Positions 34,872-42,915 of a stretch of 64,000 nt of DNA are shown here, one piece after another; the stretch's first letter is position 1, and every line of letters starts with the position of its first letter. The notes below the pieces were generated by a model. The model saw nothing but the letters and a program-made list of their open reading frames with translations, had not been told where the DNA came from and made no database searches. The position numbers and the translations under genes are program-made. The DNA comes from JADJPF01 sp964492845. Lineage in GTDB: Bacteria; Acidobacteriota; Blastocatellia; Chloracidobacteriales; JADJPF01. The stretch covers positions 186,001-250,000 of the forward strand of contig CAZBMZ010000004.1 in the NCBI GenBank assembly GCA_964492845.1, in the 5' to 3' direction.

Positions 34872-36053
34872 ATGACTCAAAAAAGCAAAACTCTGATTGT
34901 AGTGCTATTATTATTTACAATGCTAGCGTGTCAAAGGCCAAGTAATATTCTGACAGAAGAAATATTTACAACTACAGCTAAAAAACAAGTAGAAATAGCT
35001 AAAAAACAAGCAGAAACAGTAAATGTGGTAAATACATTTAAGATAATTGACGTTAGTAGTATTATTTTTCCTCAAGAAGAAGGTAATGCAAGTGAAATTT
35101 ATTGGCCGACTTTTCAAAGACGACTTATAACTATTCCAGAAAACCAAGCTGTATTTGATAAAATGGATGTAGTTGCTCAAGCTTTTGATAGCGAACTAAG
35201 AGCAGAGGAAAAAGCTAAAATTACCCCGCAATTATTAGAATTAGCTAAAACAGAAGCTCAACAACTAGCAGAACTTCCAGAAATTGCAGACATAGAAAAA
35301 GCTACTAGACTTAAAACTATGAGATTGGTAGGAGAATCTATTCCTATCGAAGAAAATATAAGTAATATTGGTTCAGCCCCTATAGGGCTTTTTAGAGGGT
35401 ATTCTTTAGCATTGTTAAGTAAAGGCTTATTAAAAGAAGCTGCTGGTGATAAAGTTGCTGCTGAATCAGCTATGCAAAGTGCAATTGCTTTGGGACAACA
35501 TTTTGCCCAAGATGCTAACTATCTTCATTATGTTAATGGTATGTCTGTTGTTTTATCTGGATGTTTGTCTTTAAAGCAATTTTATGAAAGAGCTAATAAT
35601 AATGAGAAAAAACAAGCTGTAGAAAAAATAGAAAAAGAAGTTGCTGACCAACTTGGTAACCTTAGTCAATTAATAGCTGTTGATCCAGATAAACGAAACT
35701 TTAATGTTATAGATGGATTAGGCTTTTTAGATGAAGGCGTTAGCGTTTTAGCCACTTTAGCAACAAGCGAAAATGTCGCTCCAGGAATAAGAGCTAGAGC
35801 CATAATTAGCCTTTTTTCTGGTTATACTTTTCGCTATGAGATGGTAAAACGTTCTGGCAGACCAATTGATACCGCTGAATATGCCACGCCAAGCGATGTA
35901 CGTCTACAAGCTCTAACCCAAGTTGCATCATCACCTAACAAAGCTTTATCACAAATGGCAAATAATGCAAAACAAGTCCTAGAAAAAATGAAAGCTCAAA
36001 GTAATGCTGAAAGAGCAAAATATTGGGTAGAATTCACTAAGCCAAAGAGTTAG
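34872..36053 (+). CDS. Uncharacterised lipoprotein
   Basis: A 393-residue predicted lipoprotein. The signal sequence SKTLIVVLLLFTMLAC ends in a lipobox with Cys20 or so (LAC-QRP). The start is set at the ATG at 34872, six nt after GGAG, rather than an upstream TTG. The mature protein is alpha-helical and Ala/Glu/Lys-rich (AEEKAKITPQLLELAKTEAQQ; AAESAMQSAIALGQHF), suggestive of TPR-like or helical-bundle packing, but no named domain is recognised. The motif SAPIGLFRGYSLALLSKGLLKEAAGDK lies mid-protein. It is probably anchored in the inner or outer membrane. Independent terminators flank it. Confidence 0.65.
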   Translation: MTQKSKTLIVVLLLFTMLACQRPSNILTEEIFTTTAKKQVEIAKKQAETVNVVNTFKIIDVSSIIFPQEEGNASEIYWPTFQRRLITIPENQAVFDKMDVVAQAFDSELRAEEKAKITPQLLELAKTEAQQLAELPEIADIEKATRLKTMRLVGESIPIEENISNIGSAPIGLFRGYSLALLSKGLLKEAAGDKVAAESAMQSAIALGQHFAQDANYLHYVNGMSVVLSGCLSLKQFYERANNNEKKQAVEKIEKEVADQLGNLSQLIAVDPDKRNFNVIDGLGFLDEGVSVLATLATSENVAPGIRARAIISLFSGYTFRYEMVKRSGRPIDTAEYATPSDVRLQALTQVASSPNKALSQMANNAKQVLEKMKAQSNAERAKYWVEFTKPKS

Positions 36054-36070
36054 AACTTTATATAATCATA

Positions 36071-36104
36071 AAAATAACAGATATAGCAATGTATCTGTTA
36101 TTTT
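36071..36104 (+). terminator. Intrinsic terminator after the lipoprotein gene
   Basis: A perfect 13-bp stem AAAATAACAGATA/TATCTGTTATTTT (36071-36083 with 36092-36104) followed by TT lies 18 bp after the stop codon. Confidence 0.75.
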
Positions 36105-36192
36105 TTCTAAGCGTTTCAGAAATTTTACTTGCCTGTAATAAATAAGTTACACCTGCTTGCTAATCTCTAACTTCAGCTATAAATCAAATTAA

Positions 36193-36366
36193 AGTAGCGA
36201 AAAGCGTTTATGTCATCATAAAAATATGGTGATGGGTCTGACGTTAGACTTCTAGCGTCAGATAAAAATTTCCTTAAATAGCTATTTTAGCTATTTATCT
36301 CACCTCCTAGATCTAGAGTTTTAAGTAGACCTTTTTGGGCTTCAGATGAAGCCCTTTTTGTTTTTC
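36193..36366 (+). ncRNA. Candidate structured leader or small RNA ending in an intrinsic terminator
   Basis: Between the previous terminator and the LysM gene lies a run of hairpins: CATCA/TGATG (about 36214-36234), CTGACGTTAG/CTAGCGTCAG (36238-36261), TAAATAGCT/AGCTATTTA (36275-36297) and palindromic CTAGATCTAG (36307-36316). Then comes GGGCTTCA/TGAAGCCC (36337-36354) with a long U tract. Between hairpins is CACCTCCT (36301-36308), complementary to Shine-Dalgarno sequences. A weak promoter TTGCTA-15-TATAAA (36157-36183) could start transcription near 36190. It could be an attenuator for the hydrolase gene or a free sRNA. No known riboswitch class was recognised. Confidence 0.4.
36337..36366 (+). 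terminator. Intrinsic terminator inside the LysM-GH19 leader
   Basis: An 8-bp GC-rich stem (GGGCTTCA/TGAAGCCC) with a 2-nt loop is followed by TTTTTGTTTTT. It is the strongest single terminator in the area, yet it precedes a gene by only about 105 bp instead of following one. Confidence 0.75.
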
Positions 36367-36471
36367 CAGGAAAAATTAGAAAAATTTATGAAGATTTTTT
36401 TATTTTTGGATTACTCCATTTACACATCAATAAAAACTTTATCTTATCAATTTATTTCAAGGGGAAAATTT

Positions 36472-37536
36472 ATGGTTACAGGAGTTAATAATAATAGCAA
36501 TTCTCAATCAATGTCTAATTCTAGTAACAATACATATACTGTTCGTTCTGGTGATACGCTTTCTGAGATTGCTGCACGTAATAAAGTTAGTTTAGGTAGC
36601 GTAATTTCTGCTAATCCACAAATAAAAAACCCTAATTTAATTTATCCAGGCCAACAAATTAATATGCCATCTGCTGGAGGTACAGGTAATTTAGCTGGTA
36701 TGTCTGTAGCAAAAACACAATCCCCAGCGGAAAGCCCTATGGCAGGTGGTAGCTATATGGTACGTCCAGGCGATACCCTATCAGGTATTGCTTCTCGTAG
36801 CGGTGTTGGATTAAACGACATGATGATGGCTAATCCACAAATAAAAAATCCTAATATGATTTATGTAGGCCAACAGCTTAATATACCTGGTGGAATAGAT
36901 GGAGTAACTCGCCCAAGTTCTTCATCTACTCAAAGCCGTCCAACTACTAATAATGGTGCTAGTAATTCTGCTCCTGTTGGCAGTACGGGCCCAAGCGGAG
37001 ATGTTAAAGGTGGAGTTTCTGTTGCAGAATTAAAGCGTATTATGCCTTCGCTATCTGACGCTAAAGCACAAGCCTATTTACCTTCATTAAATAGAGCAAT
37101 GGCGGAATTTAAGATTAACACTCCAGAACGCCAAGCCGCTTTTCTAGCTCAACTTGCTCAAGAAAGTGGAGAGCTAAAATACTTTGAAGAATTAGCTAGC
37201 GGTCGTGCTTATGAAGGTCGTCGTGACTTAGGCAATACTCAACCTGGGGATGGTATGCGCTTTAAGGGTCGTGGGCCAATTCAATTAACAGGTCGCGCTA
37301 ATTATCGTAGTGCTGGTGCAGCATTAGGGATTGACCTAGAAAGAAACCCAACTCGCGCTTCTGATCCTGATGTAGGTTTTCGTGTTGCTGGTTGGTATTG
37401 GAACAGTCGCAACTTAAATTCTTTTGCTGACTCAAGAAATTTTGATGCCATTACCTATAGAATAAATGGCGGTTATAATGGCAAATCTGTTAGAGATATG
37501 TATTATCGACGTGCTTTGGGGGTTTTAGGCGCGTAA
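36472..37536 (+). CDS. LysM-GH19 peptidoglycan/chitin hydrolase
   Basis: A 354-residue cell-wall hydrolase from the ATG at 36472, which has AAGGGG 8 nt upstream; longer frames would start inside the terminator. Two LysM domains come first (YTVRSGDTLSEIAARNKVSL and YMVRPGDTLSGIASRSGVGL), then a Ser/Thr/Pro linker. The C-terminal half is a glycoside hydrolase family 19 (lysozyme-like) domain with AFLAQLAQESGEL holding the proposed catalytic Glu, then GRGPIQLTGRANYRSAG and AGWYWNSRNLN. GH19 enzymes cut chitin or peptidoglycan. No signal peptide is present at this start, so export may be unusual, or one of the upstream in-frame starts may be used. The copy B MITE lies downstream. Confidence 0.87.
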   Translation: MVTGVNNNSNSQSMSNSSNNTYTVRSGDTLSEIAARNKVSLGSVISANPQIKNPNLIYPGQQINMPSAGGTGNLAGMSVAKTQSPAESPMAGGSYMVRPGDTLSGIASRSGVGLNDMMMANPQIKNPNMIYVGQQLNIPGGIDGVTRPSSSSTQSRPTTNNGASNSAPVGSTGPSGDVKGGVSVAELKRIMPSLSDAKAQAYLPSLNRAMAEFKINTPERQAAFLAQLAQESGELKYFEELASGRAYEGRRDLGNTQPGDGMRFKGRGPIQLTGRANYRSAGAALGIDLERNPTRASDPDVGFRVAGWYWNSRNLNSFADSRNFDAITYRINGGYNGKSVRDMYYRRALGVLGA

Positions 37537-37571
37537 AAGATTTACAAAAATTGGTAGGATTTATAAAGTAC

Positions 37572-37670
37572 TGTGCAAAATGTAATGCTGAAGAATAGTT
37601 CATTTTATCTGAAACTTGTTTCTACACTTGTTTTTTAGAAAATCCTGAATGACCCTTTAGCCTTACATTT
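37572..37670 (+). repeat. MITE-like interspersed repeat, copy B
   Basis: The second 99-bp copy of the element seen at 9740-9838, in the opposite orientation, aligning end to end with no gaps (78/99 identities by hand). Inverted terminal repeats AAATGTAATGCT and AGCCTTACATTT flank a non-coding core containing AAACTTGTTTCTACACTTG. It occupies the gap between the convergent GH19 and LytTR genes. Confidence 0.65.
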
Positions 37671-37696
37671 ATATCACTACCCCAATACTTGATCTT

Positions 37697-38446
37697 TTAA
37701 GTTACGGTGTATTTGCCAAGAAATTTATCCCGGTAATTTCTACCTAAGTTTAATTCTGTTTTGTCTTGCAAAATTAGTAGGTAATCCCCGTGTGACCAAG
37801 GAACTAACTCTTTAATAAAATCCATTCTAACAATATAAGATCGATGCACACGAACAAAAATCTCTGGATTAAGCTGCTGTTCTAGTGTGTTCATTGTTTC
37901 ACGGTAAAGATATTTGTCTTTACCAACATGAATTTGTACATATTTTTCTTCTGCTTCTATCCAATCTATTTCATCTGTTTTAATAAAAATAATTTTACCA
38001 GCAGTTTTTATTAGAAGTCTTTGTAAGTAATTAGGCTGTTTTTTTAATTCTAGCAAAAGATTTGTTAGCTGGTTGTATTGATTATTTTGAGTGTTTTGTT
38101 TATTTACACGCTCAAGTGCTTTTTGAAAACGTTCTTCATCAAAAGGTTTTAGCAAATAATCTAGCGCGTTTACTTCAAAAGCTTTTACAGCATATTCATC
38201 ATAGGCAGTTGTAAAAATAATTGCTGGCATAATTGTTTTGTCTAAGGCTTGTAGGACTTCAAAACCTGTTAACCCAGGCATTTGAATATCTAAAAAAATT
38301 AAATCAGGTCGAAGTTCTTCAATAAGATTTACTGCTTCTAGTCCATTGCTAGCCTCGCCAATAATTTCTATTGTTGGTTTATCTGCTAAAAAAGTACGAA
38401 TCTTTTTTCTAGCTGGCAGTTCATCATCTATAATTATTACTCTCAT
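37697..38446 (-). CDS. LytTR-family response regulator
   Basis: A 249-residue AlgR/LytR-type regulator. The receiver has Asp7-Asp8, phospho-acceptor Asp53 (LIFLDIQMPG), Thr (AIIFTTAYDEYA) and Lys (DYLLKPFDEE). The C-terminal LytTR domain (about 145-245) reads LLIKTAGKIIFIKTDEIDWIE, ETMNTLEQQL and FVRVHRSYIVRMDFI, which bind DNA as direct repeats. It is the last gene of a three-gene minus-strand unit with the sensor kinase (3-bp gap) and an acyltransferase. Three 21-bp-spaced repeats upstream of that operon (40856-40912) are candidate autoregulatory sites. Confidence 0.94.
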   Translation of the reverse strand: MRVIIIDDELPARKKIRTFLADKPTIEIIGEASNGLEAVNLIEELRPDLIFLDIQMPGLTGFEVLQALDKTIMPAIIFTTAYDEYAVKAFEVNALDYLLKPFDEERFQKALERVNKQNTQNNQYNQLTNLLLELKKQPNYLQRLLIKTAGKIIFIKTDEIDWIEAEEKYVQIHVGKDKYLYRETMNTLEQQLNPEIFVRVHRSYIVRMDFIKELVPWSHGDYLLILQDKTELNLGRNYRDKFLGKYTVT

Positions 38447-38449
38447 AAA

Positions 38450-39595
38450 TTATTTAACTACACTTAGTTCTTTAACTTCTTCTTGAATGTTTTCTAATGG
38501 CAATTCAATTAAAACTTCTAATCCACTATTAGCTTTATTTTCTATATTTAATTTATGTTGATTTGCATAAAGCTGTTTTAATCTAGTTTGTATATTAGAT
38601 AATCCTATTCCTTGTTGAAAAATATCTTGTTCTTTATCCTTAATTCCTACACCATTATCTAATACACATAAAATTAGTTTTCGTTGCTCTCTATAAGCTT
38701 TAATCGTTATTTGATATTTATCTTTATCAGATAAGTCATTATGTTTGATAGAATTTTCTACTAATGGTTGTAACAGCATACTTGGGACAAGTGCAGTTTG
38801 AAGATTAGCCTCAACAGCAATTTTTACATCTAGTTTATCAGGAAATCGGGCTTTCATAATGTCTAAATAATTGGTTACAAACTCTAGTTCTTGGCTTAAC
38901 GATATTTTTTGACTATTTCCTTTTTCTAAAGTCATACGCAGAAAATTACTTAATTTTACTAGCATTTTATCTGCTGCCTTAACATCTTCATACATCAAAG
39001 ATGAAATCATATTTAGAGTATTAAACAAAAAATGTGGGTTGATTTGTGCTTTTAAGGCTTGTAGTTGAACTTGTGTTAACTGATTGTCAAGCTGTGAGGC
39101 TTTTAATTCTAGTTCTGCTGTTTTTAATTCTCGCTCTTTATTAGTTTGATAATAAACAATTGAATGATATGTAGCTAAAACTAAAATATACCAAATAAAT
39201 TGTTTATGATATTCCATCAAAAATCTATAGCGCATATCTCCATAATCATAAAATCCTAGACCAAATAAACTATAAATAAATATTCTGGAAAACTTCATCA
39301 AAATAGTATGAAAAAATCCATAAACTACTGAGCCTGTTAAGTGAATAAATAAATGTTTAGCTAAGTTTTGTCGGCAAATAGGAAAGCGGTTTATTAACCA
39401 CAAAATACCAGGCAGCAACAAGAAACCTGAATAAGCTCCAGTCATTTCCCAGATAAGCGGATAATAAAAAGGCTCTGAATCTCCAGAAGCTAAGTTTTCT
39501 GTGTTAACTATACTAAAGTTAAGTAGTCCAATAATACTAGCAAAAATAAAAATTAATGCCCATTGTTTAATACTTATTGACCTATTAACATTCAT
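38450..39595 (-). CDS. LytS/YehU-type membrane sensor histidine kinase
   Basis: A 381-residue kinase. The N-terminal region (about 12-160) has four hydrophobic helices; a coiled-coil (KERELKTAELELKASQLDNQ) leads to the His_kinase (PF06580) signature LKAQINPHFLFNTLNMISSL with the phospho-His in NPHFLFN. The ATPase part shows MLLQPLVENSIKHND and CVLDNGVGI with GIGLSNIQTRL. This class always pairs with LytTR response regulators, and the next gene is one. No extracellular sensing domain is evident, so the membrane helices may sense the envelope state. Operon with the upstream acyltransferase (11-bp gap). Confidence 0.93.
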   Translation of the reverse strand: MNVNRSISIKQWALIFIFASIIGLLNFSIVNTENLASGDSEPFYYPLIWEMTGAYSGFLLLPGILWLINRFPICRQNLAKHLFIHLTGSVVYGFFHTILMKFSRIFIYSLFGLGFYDYGDMRYRFLMEYHKQFIWYILVLATYHSIVYYQTNKERELKTAELELKASQLDNQLTQVQLQALKAQINPHFLFNTLNMISSLMYEDVKAADKMLVKLSNFLRMTLEKGNSQKISLSQELEFVTNYLDIMKARFPDKLDVKIAVEANLQTALVPSMLLQPLVENSIKHNDLSDKDKYQITIKAYREQRKLILCVLDNGVGIKDKEQDIFQQGIGLSNIQTRLKQLYANQHKLNIENKANSGLEVLIELPLENIQEEVKELSVVK

Positions 39596-39606
39596 AAAAT
39601 TCTTAC

Positions 39607-40785
39607 TTAAACGCTATTTTTTGATAGCTGATATTGATTTGTTTCTTGAGTTTTTGCTAAAGTTTTTAAGCCAAAAATTAATCTTAAAAAGCTAACTCGT
39701 TTAATTAAAACTTCATAAGCTATAAAACAAGCTAAGAAAGTTAATGAAAGCACAACGCTATATTTTACAAGTATATGTGCTTGCCACTGAATAACATAGT
39801 AGCCAATTGCAATAATTATTGTTTGATGCAAGATATAAAAAGGATAAGCAACTTCATTAGCATATTTTAGCAATTTACTATTAAAGCTTAAGTACATTTG
39901 CCCATAGCCAATAAAAGTAATTACCCAAAACCAGGCTACAATAACTTTAATAATCTCCCAAGGAAAATCAACTTTAACAGGTAATTTATAGGGAATAAAA
40001 TAGATTAAATAAAATATTACTAAAGTCACAATAGATATCGCTAAATTTAATTTTCTTTGTGTCTTAAAAAGCTCCCAAAGACTTGTATAAGAGAAAGAAA
40101 TATAACCAAATAAGAAAAATAGAAAGTAAAAAGTAAAATATGCCCAATCATTTATTAAATCATGTGTTTCACGTGGAAAGAAAGGTCTAAGTAAAAATTG
40201 ACTAAGAATTATTGGTATAACCCAAAGTAATAAGCCACCATTTCTATTAGATAGCTTAAAACATAACTCTAAAAATTTAGTAGAAGAAGGTTTTCTTAAC
40301 CATAAAAAAATAGGTAATGCTATTAAAGAATAAACAAATAAATATAGAATAAACCATAAATGATGCCAGCTAAAACTACCTTTAGGATAAGGGATAAATT
40401 GAAAAACTGTAGGATAAAAATCTAAATAAGATGAGTATTGAGCAATTTTTTCATAATAAATCTGTGGTGGAACTATTATAAACATTCCAAAAATTAGAGG
40501 AATTAATAAACGGCTACTTCGTTCTTTAGCATAACTTGAAGCACTTTTACGACCAAGTGCAAGGTGAGTTCCCACTCCAGAAATAAACAATAGTAGCGGC
40601 ATTCTCCATTGATGTAGCCAAACCATAATGGTTTCAAATGTTTTGGAAGTTTCTTTATTGGAAATATGCCAATCCCAACTAACAAACATCATTCCTGTGT
40701 GATAGAAAAATAAAATAACAATAGCTATTACCCTAAGCCAATCTAGTTCATAGCGACGATCTAAATTATTTTTAGCCTCTAACAT
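39607..40785 (-). CDS. Acyltransferase family 3 (OafA-like) membrane protein
   Basis: A 392-residue integral membrane acyltransferase of the Acyl_transf_3 family with about ten helices. The start region RRYELDWLRVIAIVILFFYHTGM carries the catalytic-type His and Arg of the family, and RMPLLLFISGVGTHLALG matches the second conserved loop. These enzymes O-acetylate surface glycans or other acceptors; the acceptor here is unknown. A good AGGAG site precedes the ATG. It is the first gene of the operon with the LytS-LytTR pair, so the two-component system probably controls it, and possibly other envelope genes. Confidence 0.9.
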   Translation of the reverse strand: MLEAKNNLDRRYELDWLRVIAIVILFFYHTGMMFVSWDWHISNKETSKTFETIMVWLHQWRMPLLLFISGVGTHLALGRKSASSYAKERSSRLLIPLIFGMFIIVPPQIYYEKIAQYSSYLDFYPTVFQFIPYPKGSFSWHHLWFILYLFVYSLIALPIFLWLRKPSSTKFLELCFKLSNRNGGLLLWVIPIILSQFLLRPFFPRETHDLINDWAYFTFYFLFFLFGYISFSYTSLWELFKTQRKLNLAISIVTLVIFYLIYFIPYKLPVKVDFPWEIIKVIVAWFWVITFIGYGQMYLSFNSKLLKYANEVAYPFYILHQTIIIAIGYYVIQWQAHILVKYSVVLSLTFLACFIAYEVLIKRVSFLRLIFGLKTLAKTQETNQYQLSKNSV

Positions 40786-40855
40786 AACAACTCCTAAAGC
40801 ATAATTTTTCTTAGGCTAAAGATAAGTTGCTAGATGAAAAGAGGCTATTTTTTTG

Positions 40856-40912
40856 TCATAAACCGCTAACTTGTCGTCATAAAGTGCTAGATTTTTGCCT
40901 TAAACCGCTAGA
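40856..40912 (-). promoter_or_regulatory. Three 21-bp-phased direct repeats, candidate LytTR regulator site
   Basis: TCATAAACCGCTAAC (40856), TCATAAAGTGCTAGA (40877) and CCTTAAACCGCTAGA (40898) begin exactly 21 bp apart. They lie 71-127 bp upstream of the acyltransferase-LytS-LytTR operon start. LytTR proteins typically bind about 9-bp direct repeats with about 21-bp periodicity; read in the operon sense the core is AGCGGTTTAT. A role as operator of the encoded regulator is inferred. Confidence 0.5.
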
Positions 40913-40929
40913 CACAGTTTTAGTGATTA

Positions 40930-41721
40930 CTAATTTTGCAAAGCTAAAATTAATTCTGGAAGTCCTGCAAAAATCCATTCTGGACGATAATCAACCAAAT
41001 CTAGATCAGATTCTTTGCTAATTCCTGTTAGCACCATAATGCTTGAAATACCTGCGCGTTTTGCCCCTAAAATATCGGTTTCTAGCCGATCTCCAAGCGC
41101 GACAGTATTTTCTTTATTTGTTCCTAAACGAAGCATTGCTTGTTGATACATTATCGGCTCAGGTTTACCAATAATAATTGGCTCAACTTCACTAGCGGTT
41201 TTTAATGCTGCTAGGATTGCTCCATTGCCATGTACAACACCGCGTTCTGTTGGAAAAGTTGTATCAGGGTTTGTACCAATAAACTTAGCTCCAGCACGAA
41301 TATTAAGCGTTGCTTGAGCAAGTTTTTCCCAACTTAGCCCGCGATCCATACCACAAACAACATAATCTGCTTGAGAGGTAGAAATTTCAAAACCTGCTTC
41401 CTTTAAAGGTTGTTTTAAGCCTTCTTCCCCAATTACAAAGACTTTTGAGCCTGCCGCAGCAATATCTTTTAAGTAAAGAGCAGTAGCTTGAGAAGAGGTC
41501 AAGACCTCTTCTTTACTCACGCTAACACCCATTGAAGCAAGTTTTTCCTGAAATTGTTCAGCCGTTTTACTAGCATTATTTGTTGCTAAAACAAAAAGAA
41601 TGTTGCGGTTGCGTAGCAAGTCAAAAAACTCTATTAGTCCGGGCAATGGCTCAGTATCGTGCCAAAGCACCCCATCCATATCAATAATTAGTGCTGCTAA
41701 ATCATTTAATTTACTGATCAT
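40930..41721 (-). CDS. HAD-superfamily phosphatase, class IIA (NagD/phosphoglycolate phosphatase-like)
   Basis: A 263-residue HAD-IIA phosphatase. The nucleophile motif is ALIIDMDGVLWHDTEPLPG (first Asp attacks phosphate), motif II LFVLATNNASKT, and the motif III/IV region GKPEPIMYQQAML and VALGDRLETDILGAKRAG. The cap domain contains GMDRGLSWEKLAQA, typical of NagD/PGP-like members that act on small phosphoesters. I start at the ATG at 41721, which overlaps the rpiA stop as ATGA with a GGGAG site upstream, rather than a start 21 bases earlier inside rpiA. Cotranscribed with rpiA, suggesting a sugar-phosphate context. Confidence 0.9.
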   Translation of the reverse strand: MISKLNDLAALIIDMDGVLWHDTEPLPGLIEFFDLLRNRNILFVLATNNASKTAEQFQEKLASMGVSVSKEEVLTSSQATALYLKDIAAAGSKVFVIGEEGLKQPLKEAGFEISTSQADYVVCGMDRGLSWEKLAQATLNIRAGAKFIGTNPDTTFPTERGVVHGNGAILAALKTASEVEPIIIGKPEPIMYQQAMLRLGTNKENTVALGDRLETDILGAKRAGISSIMVLTGISKESDLDLVDYRPEWIFAGLPELILALQN

Positions 41722-42401
41722 TGTCGCTCCCGAACCGTGCATTCGCCATTTGAATGACCCATAATTAAAGTATGTGCTAAGTTGATAAATAAGCCGACTT
41801 CTACAACACCTGGAATCATTTTAAGAGTTTTTTCTAGTTCAGGGGCATTTTCAATTGGGTAAAAATCACAGTCTAAAATATAGTTTCCATTATCGGTTAC
41901 ATAATTTTGACCATCGCGTTGACGAACTGTATATTTACCACCCATTGAAGTAACGCGGTTTGCTACAACTTCCCAACCAAATTTTACTACTTCAACAGGA
42001 AGTGGAAATTTACCTAATTTTTCTACTACTTTGTTAGGGTCAACAATACAGATTTGACGCTTAGTAATTGATGCAACTACTTTTTCTCGTAAAAGCGCGC
42101 CACCGCCACCTTTTAGCATATTAAAATCAGCATCAATTTCATCTGCTCCATCAATTGTAATATCTAGCTGATTTACTTCATTAAAGCCAACCAACTTGAT
42201 TCCTAACTCTTGAGCTAATGTTGCAGATGCTTCTGAAGTCGGGATTGCAACAATGTTTAAGCCTTCTTTAACACGTTCTCCTAGTCGTAAAATAGCAAAT
42301 CTAGCTGTAGAGCCGGTGCCTAAGCCTACGGCCATGCCATCAGTTACTAAATTAGCAGCATAAGTTCCTGATACCGCTTTAGGATCTTGTTGAGTTGACA
42401 T
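41718..42401 (-). CDS. rpiA: Ribose-5-phosphate isomerase A
   Basis: RpiA interconverts ribose-5-phosphate and ribulose-5-phosphate in the pentose phosphate pathway. The 227-residue protein has the substrate loop GLGTGSTARFAI, the acidic catalytic motif TIDGADEID and the Lys-containing KGGGGALLREKVVA. PLPVEVVKFGW and LDCDFYPIEN also match the family. Length fits the usual 220-230. A GGAG site precedes the ATG. It overlaps the HAD phosphatase gene by 4 bp downstream, so the two are translationally coupled. Confidence 0.96.
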   Translation of the reverse strand: MSTQQDPKAVSGTYAANLVTDGMAVGLGTGSTARFAILRLGERVKEGLNIVAIPTSEASATLAQELGIKLVGFNEVNQLDITIDGADEIDADFNMLKGGGGALLREKVVASITKRQICIVDPNKVVEKLGKFPLPVEVVKFGWEVVANRVTSMGGKYTVRQRDGQNYVTDNGNYILDCDFYPIENAPELEKTLKMIPGVVEVGLFINLAHTLIMGHSNGECTVRERQ

Positions 42402-42702
42402 AAATTTTTACTCCTTAAATTTTTGGGTTTTAGTGTAAATATATAGAAGGAAGTTATTTAGATTGTCCTAAATTGCCTAAAAAGTTGTGCAAGTATAGAG
42501 CAAAATGCTTATTATCTCTAGTTGCGCTTGCTAGGGTGCAATAATAAATAAAAGGAAATTAATATGATAAAAATTAAAGTTGTAGAGTATAAGAAAAGAT
42601 AAAGAAATGATTTAGAAAGAGAGTATAATTTTTAGTATTTAAAACTAAAAAAGCTACCTTTTTAAGTAGCTAGTAGCTCAATCAAGCATTAATTTTAAGA
42701 GG
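42402..42702. other. Intergenic region between rpiA and tRNA-Leu
   Basis: AT-rich DNA carrying the rpiA promoter region and the tRNA-Leu terminator at its right end. A 12-codon frame (MIKIKVVEYKKR) at about 42563 follows AAAGGAAAT; it may be a decayed gene start or a leader peptide, with no further support. Confidence 0.35.
42641..42671 (-). terminator. Terminator of tRNA-Leu
   Basis: On the minus strand AGCTAC pairs with GTAGCT across an 8-nt loop, followed by UUUUUAGUUUU. It lies 32 bp after the tRNA 3' end. Confidence 0.7.
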
Positions 42703-42789
42703 TGGCTCGGGCCGGACTCGAACCGGCACGCCAGTCACCCAGCAGCGGATTTTAAGTCCGCTATGTCTGCCAAATTCCATCACCGAGCC
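42703..42789 (-). tRNA. tRNA-Leu (anticodon UAA)
   Basis: The minus-strand gene opens GGCTCGGTGATGGAATTTGG and has the anticodon arm GCGGA-CTTAAAA-TCCGC with anticodon UAA, decoding UUA (and UUG). A long variable arm (class II) and the GGTTCGAGTCC T-loop follow, and the acceptor ends CCGAGCC with discriminator A. CCA is not fully encoded (ACC then T). The 87-nt length is normal. Confidence 0.95.
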
Positions 42790-42915
42790 ATTACTTGTTG
42801 ATTGAAGGCGACATTGTACATGGATATATCACGCTTGGCTAGTCTTTTTAGCAGATTTTTTTGCAAAATCCCGCTTTAGCTTTTCAGCAAGAGAAATTTT
42901 TAAGAAAACTATTTT

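Noticed and set aside
36301..36308. CACCTCCT as a 16S rRNA 3' end fragment
   Set aside because: Only eight bases match the anti-Shine-Dalgarno core and the surrounding sequence is not rRNA-like.
36346..36471. An N-terminal extension of the LysM-GH19 protein
   Set aside because: The extension begins inside an intrinsic terminator, and a good ribosome-binding site fits the ATG at 36472.
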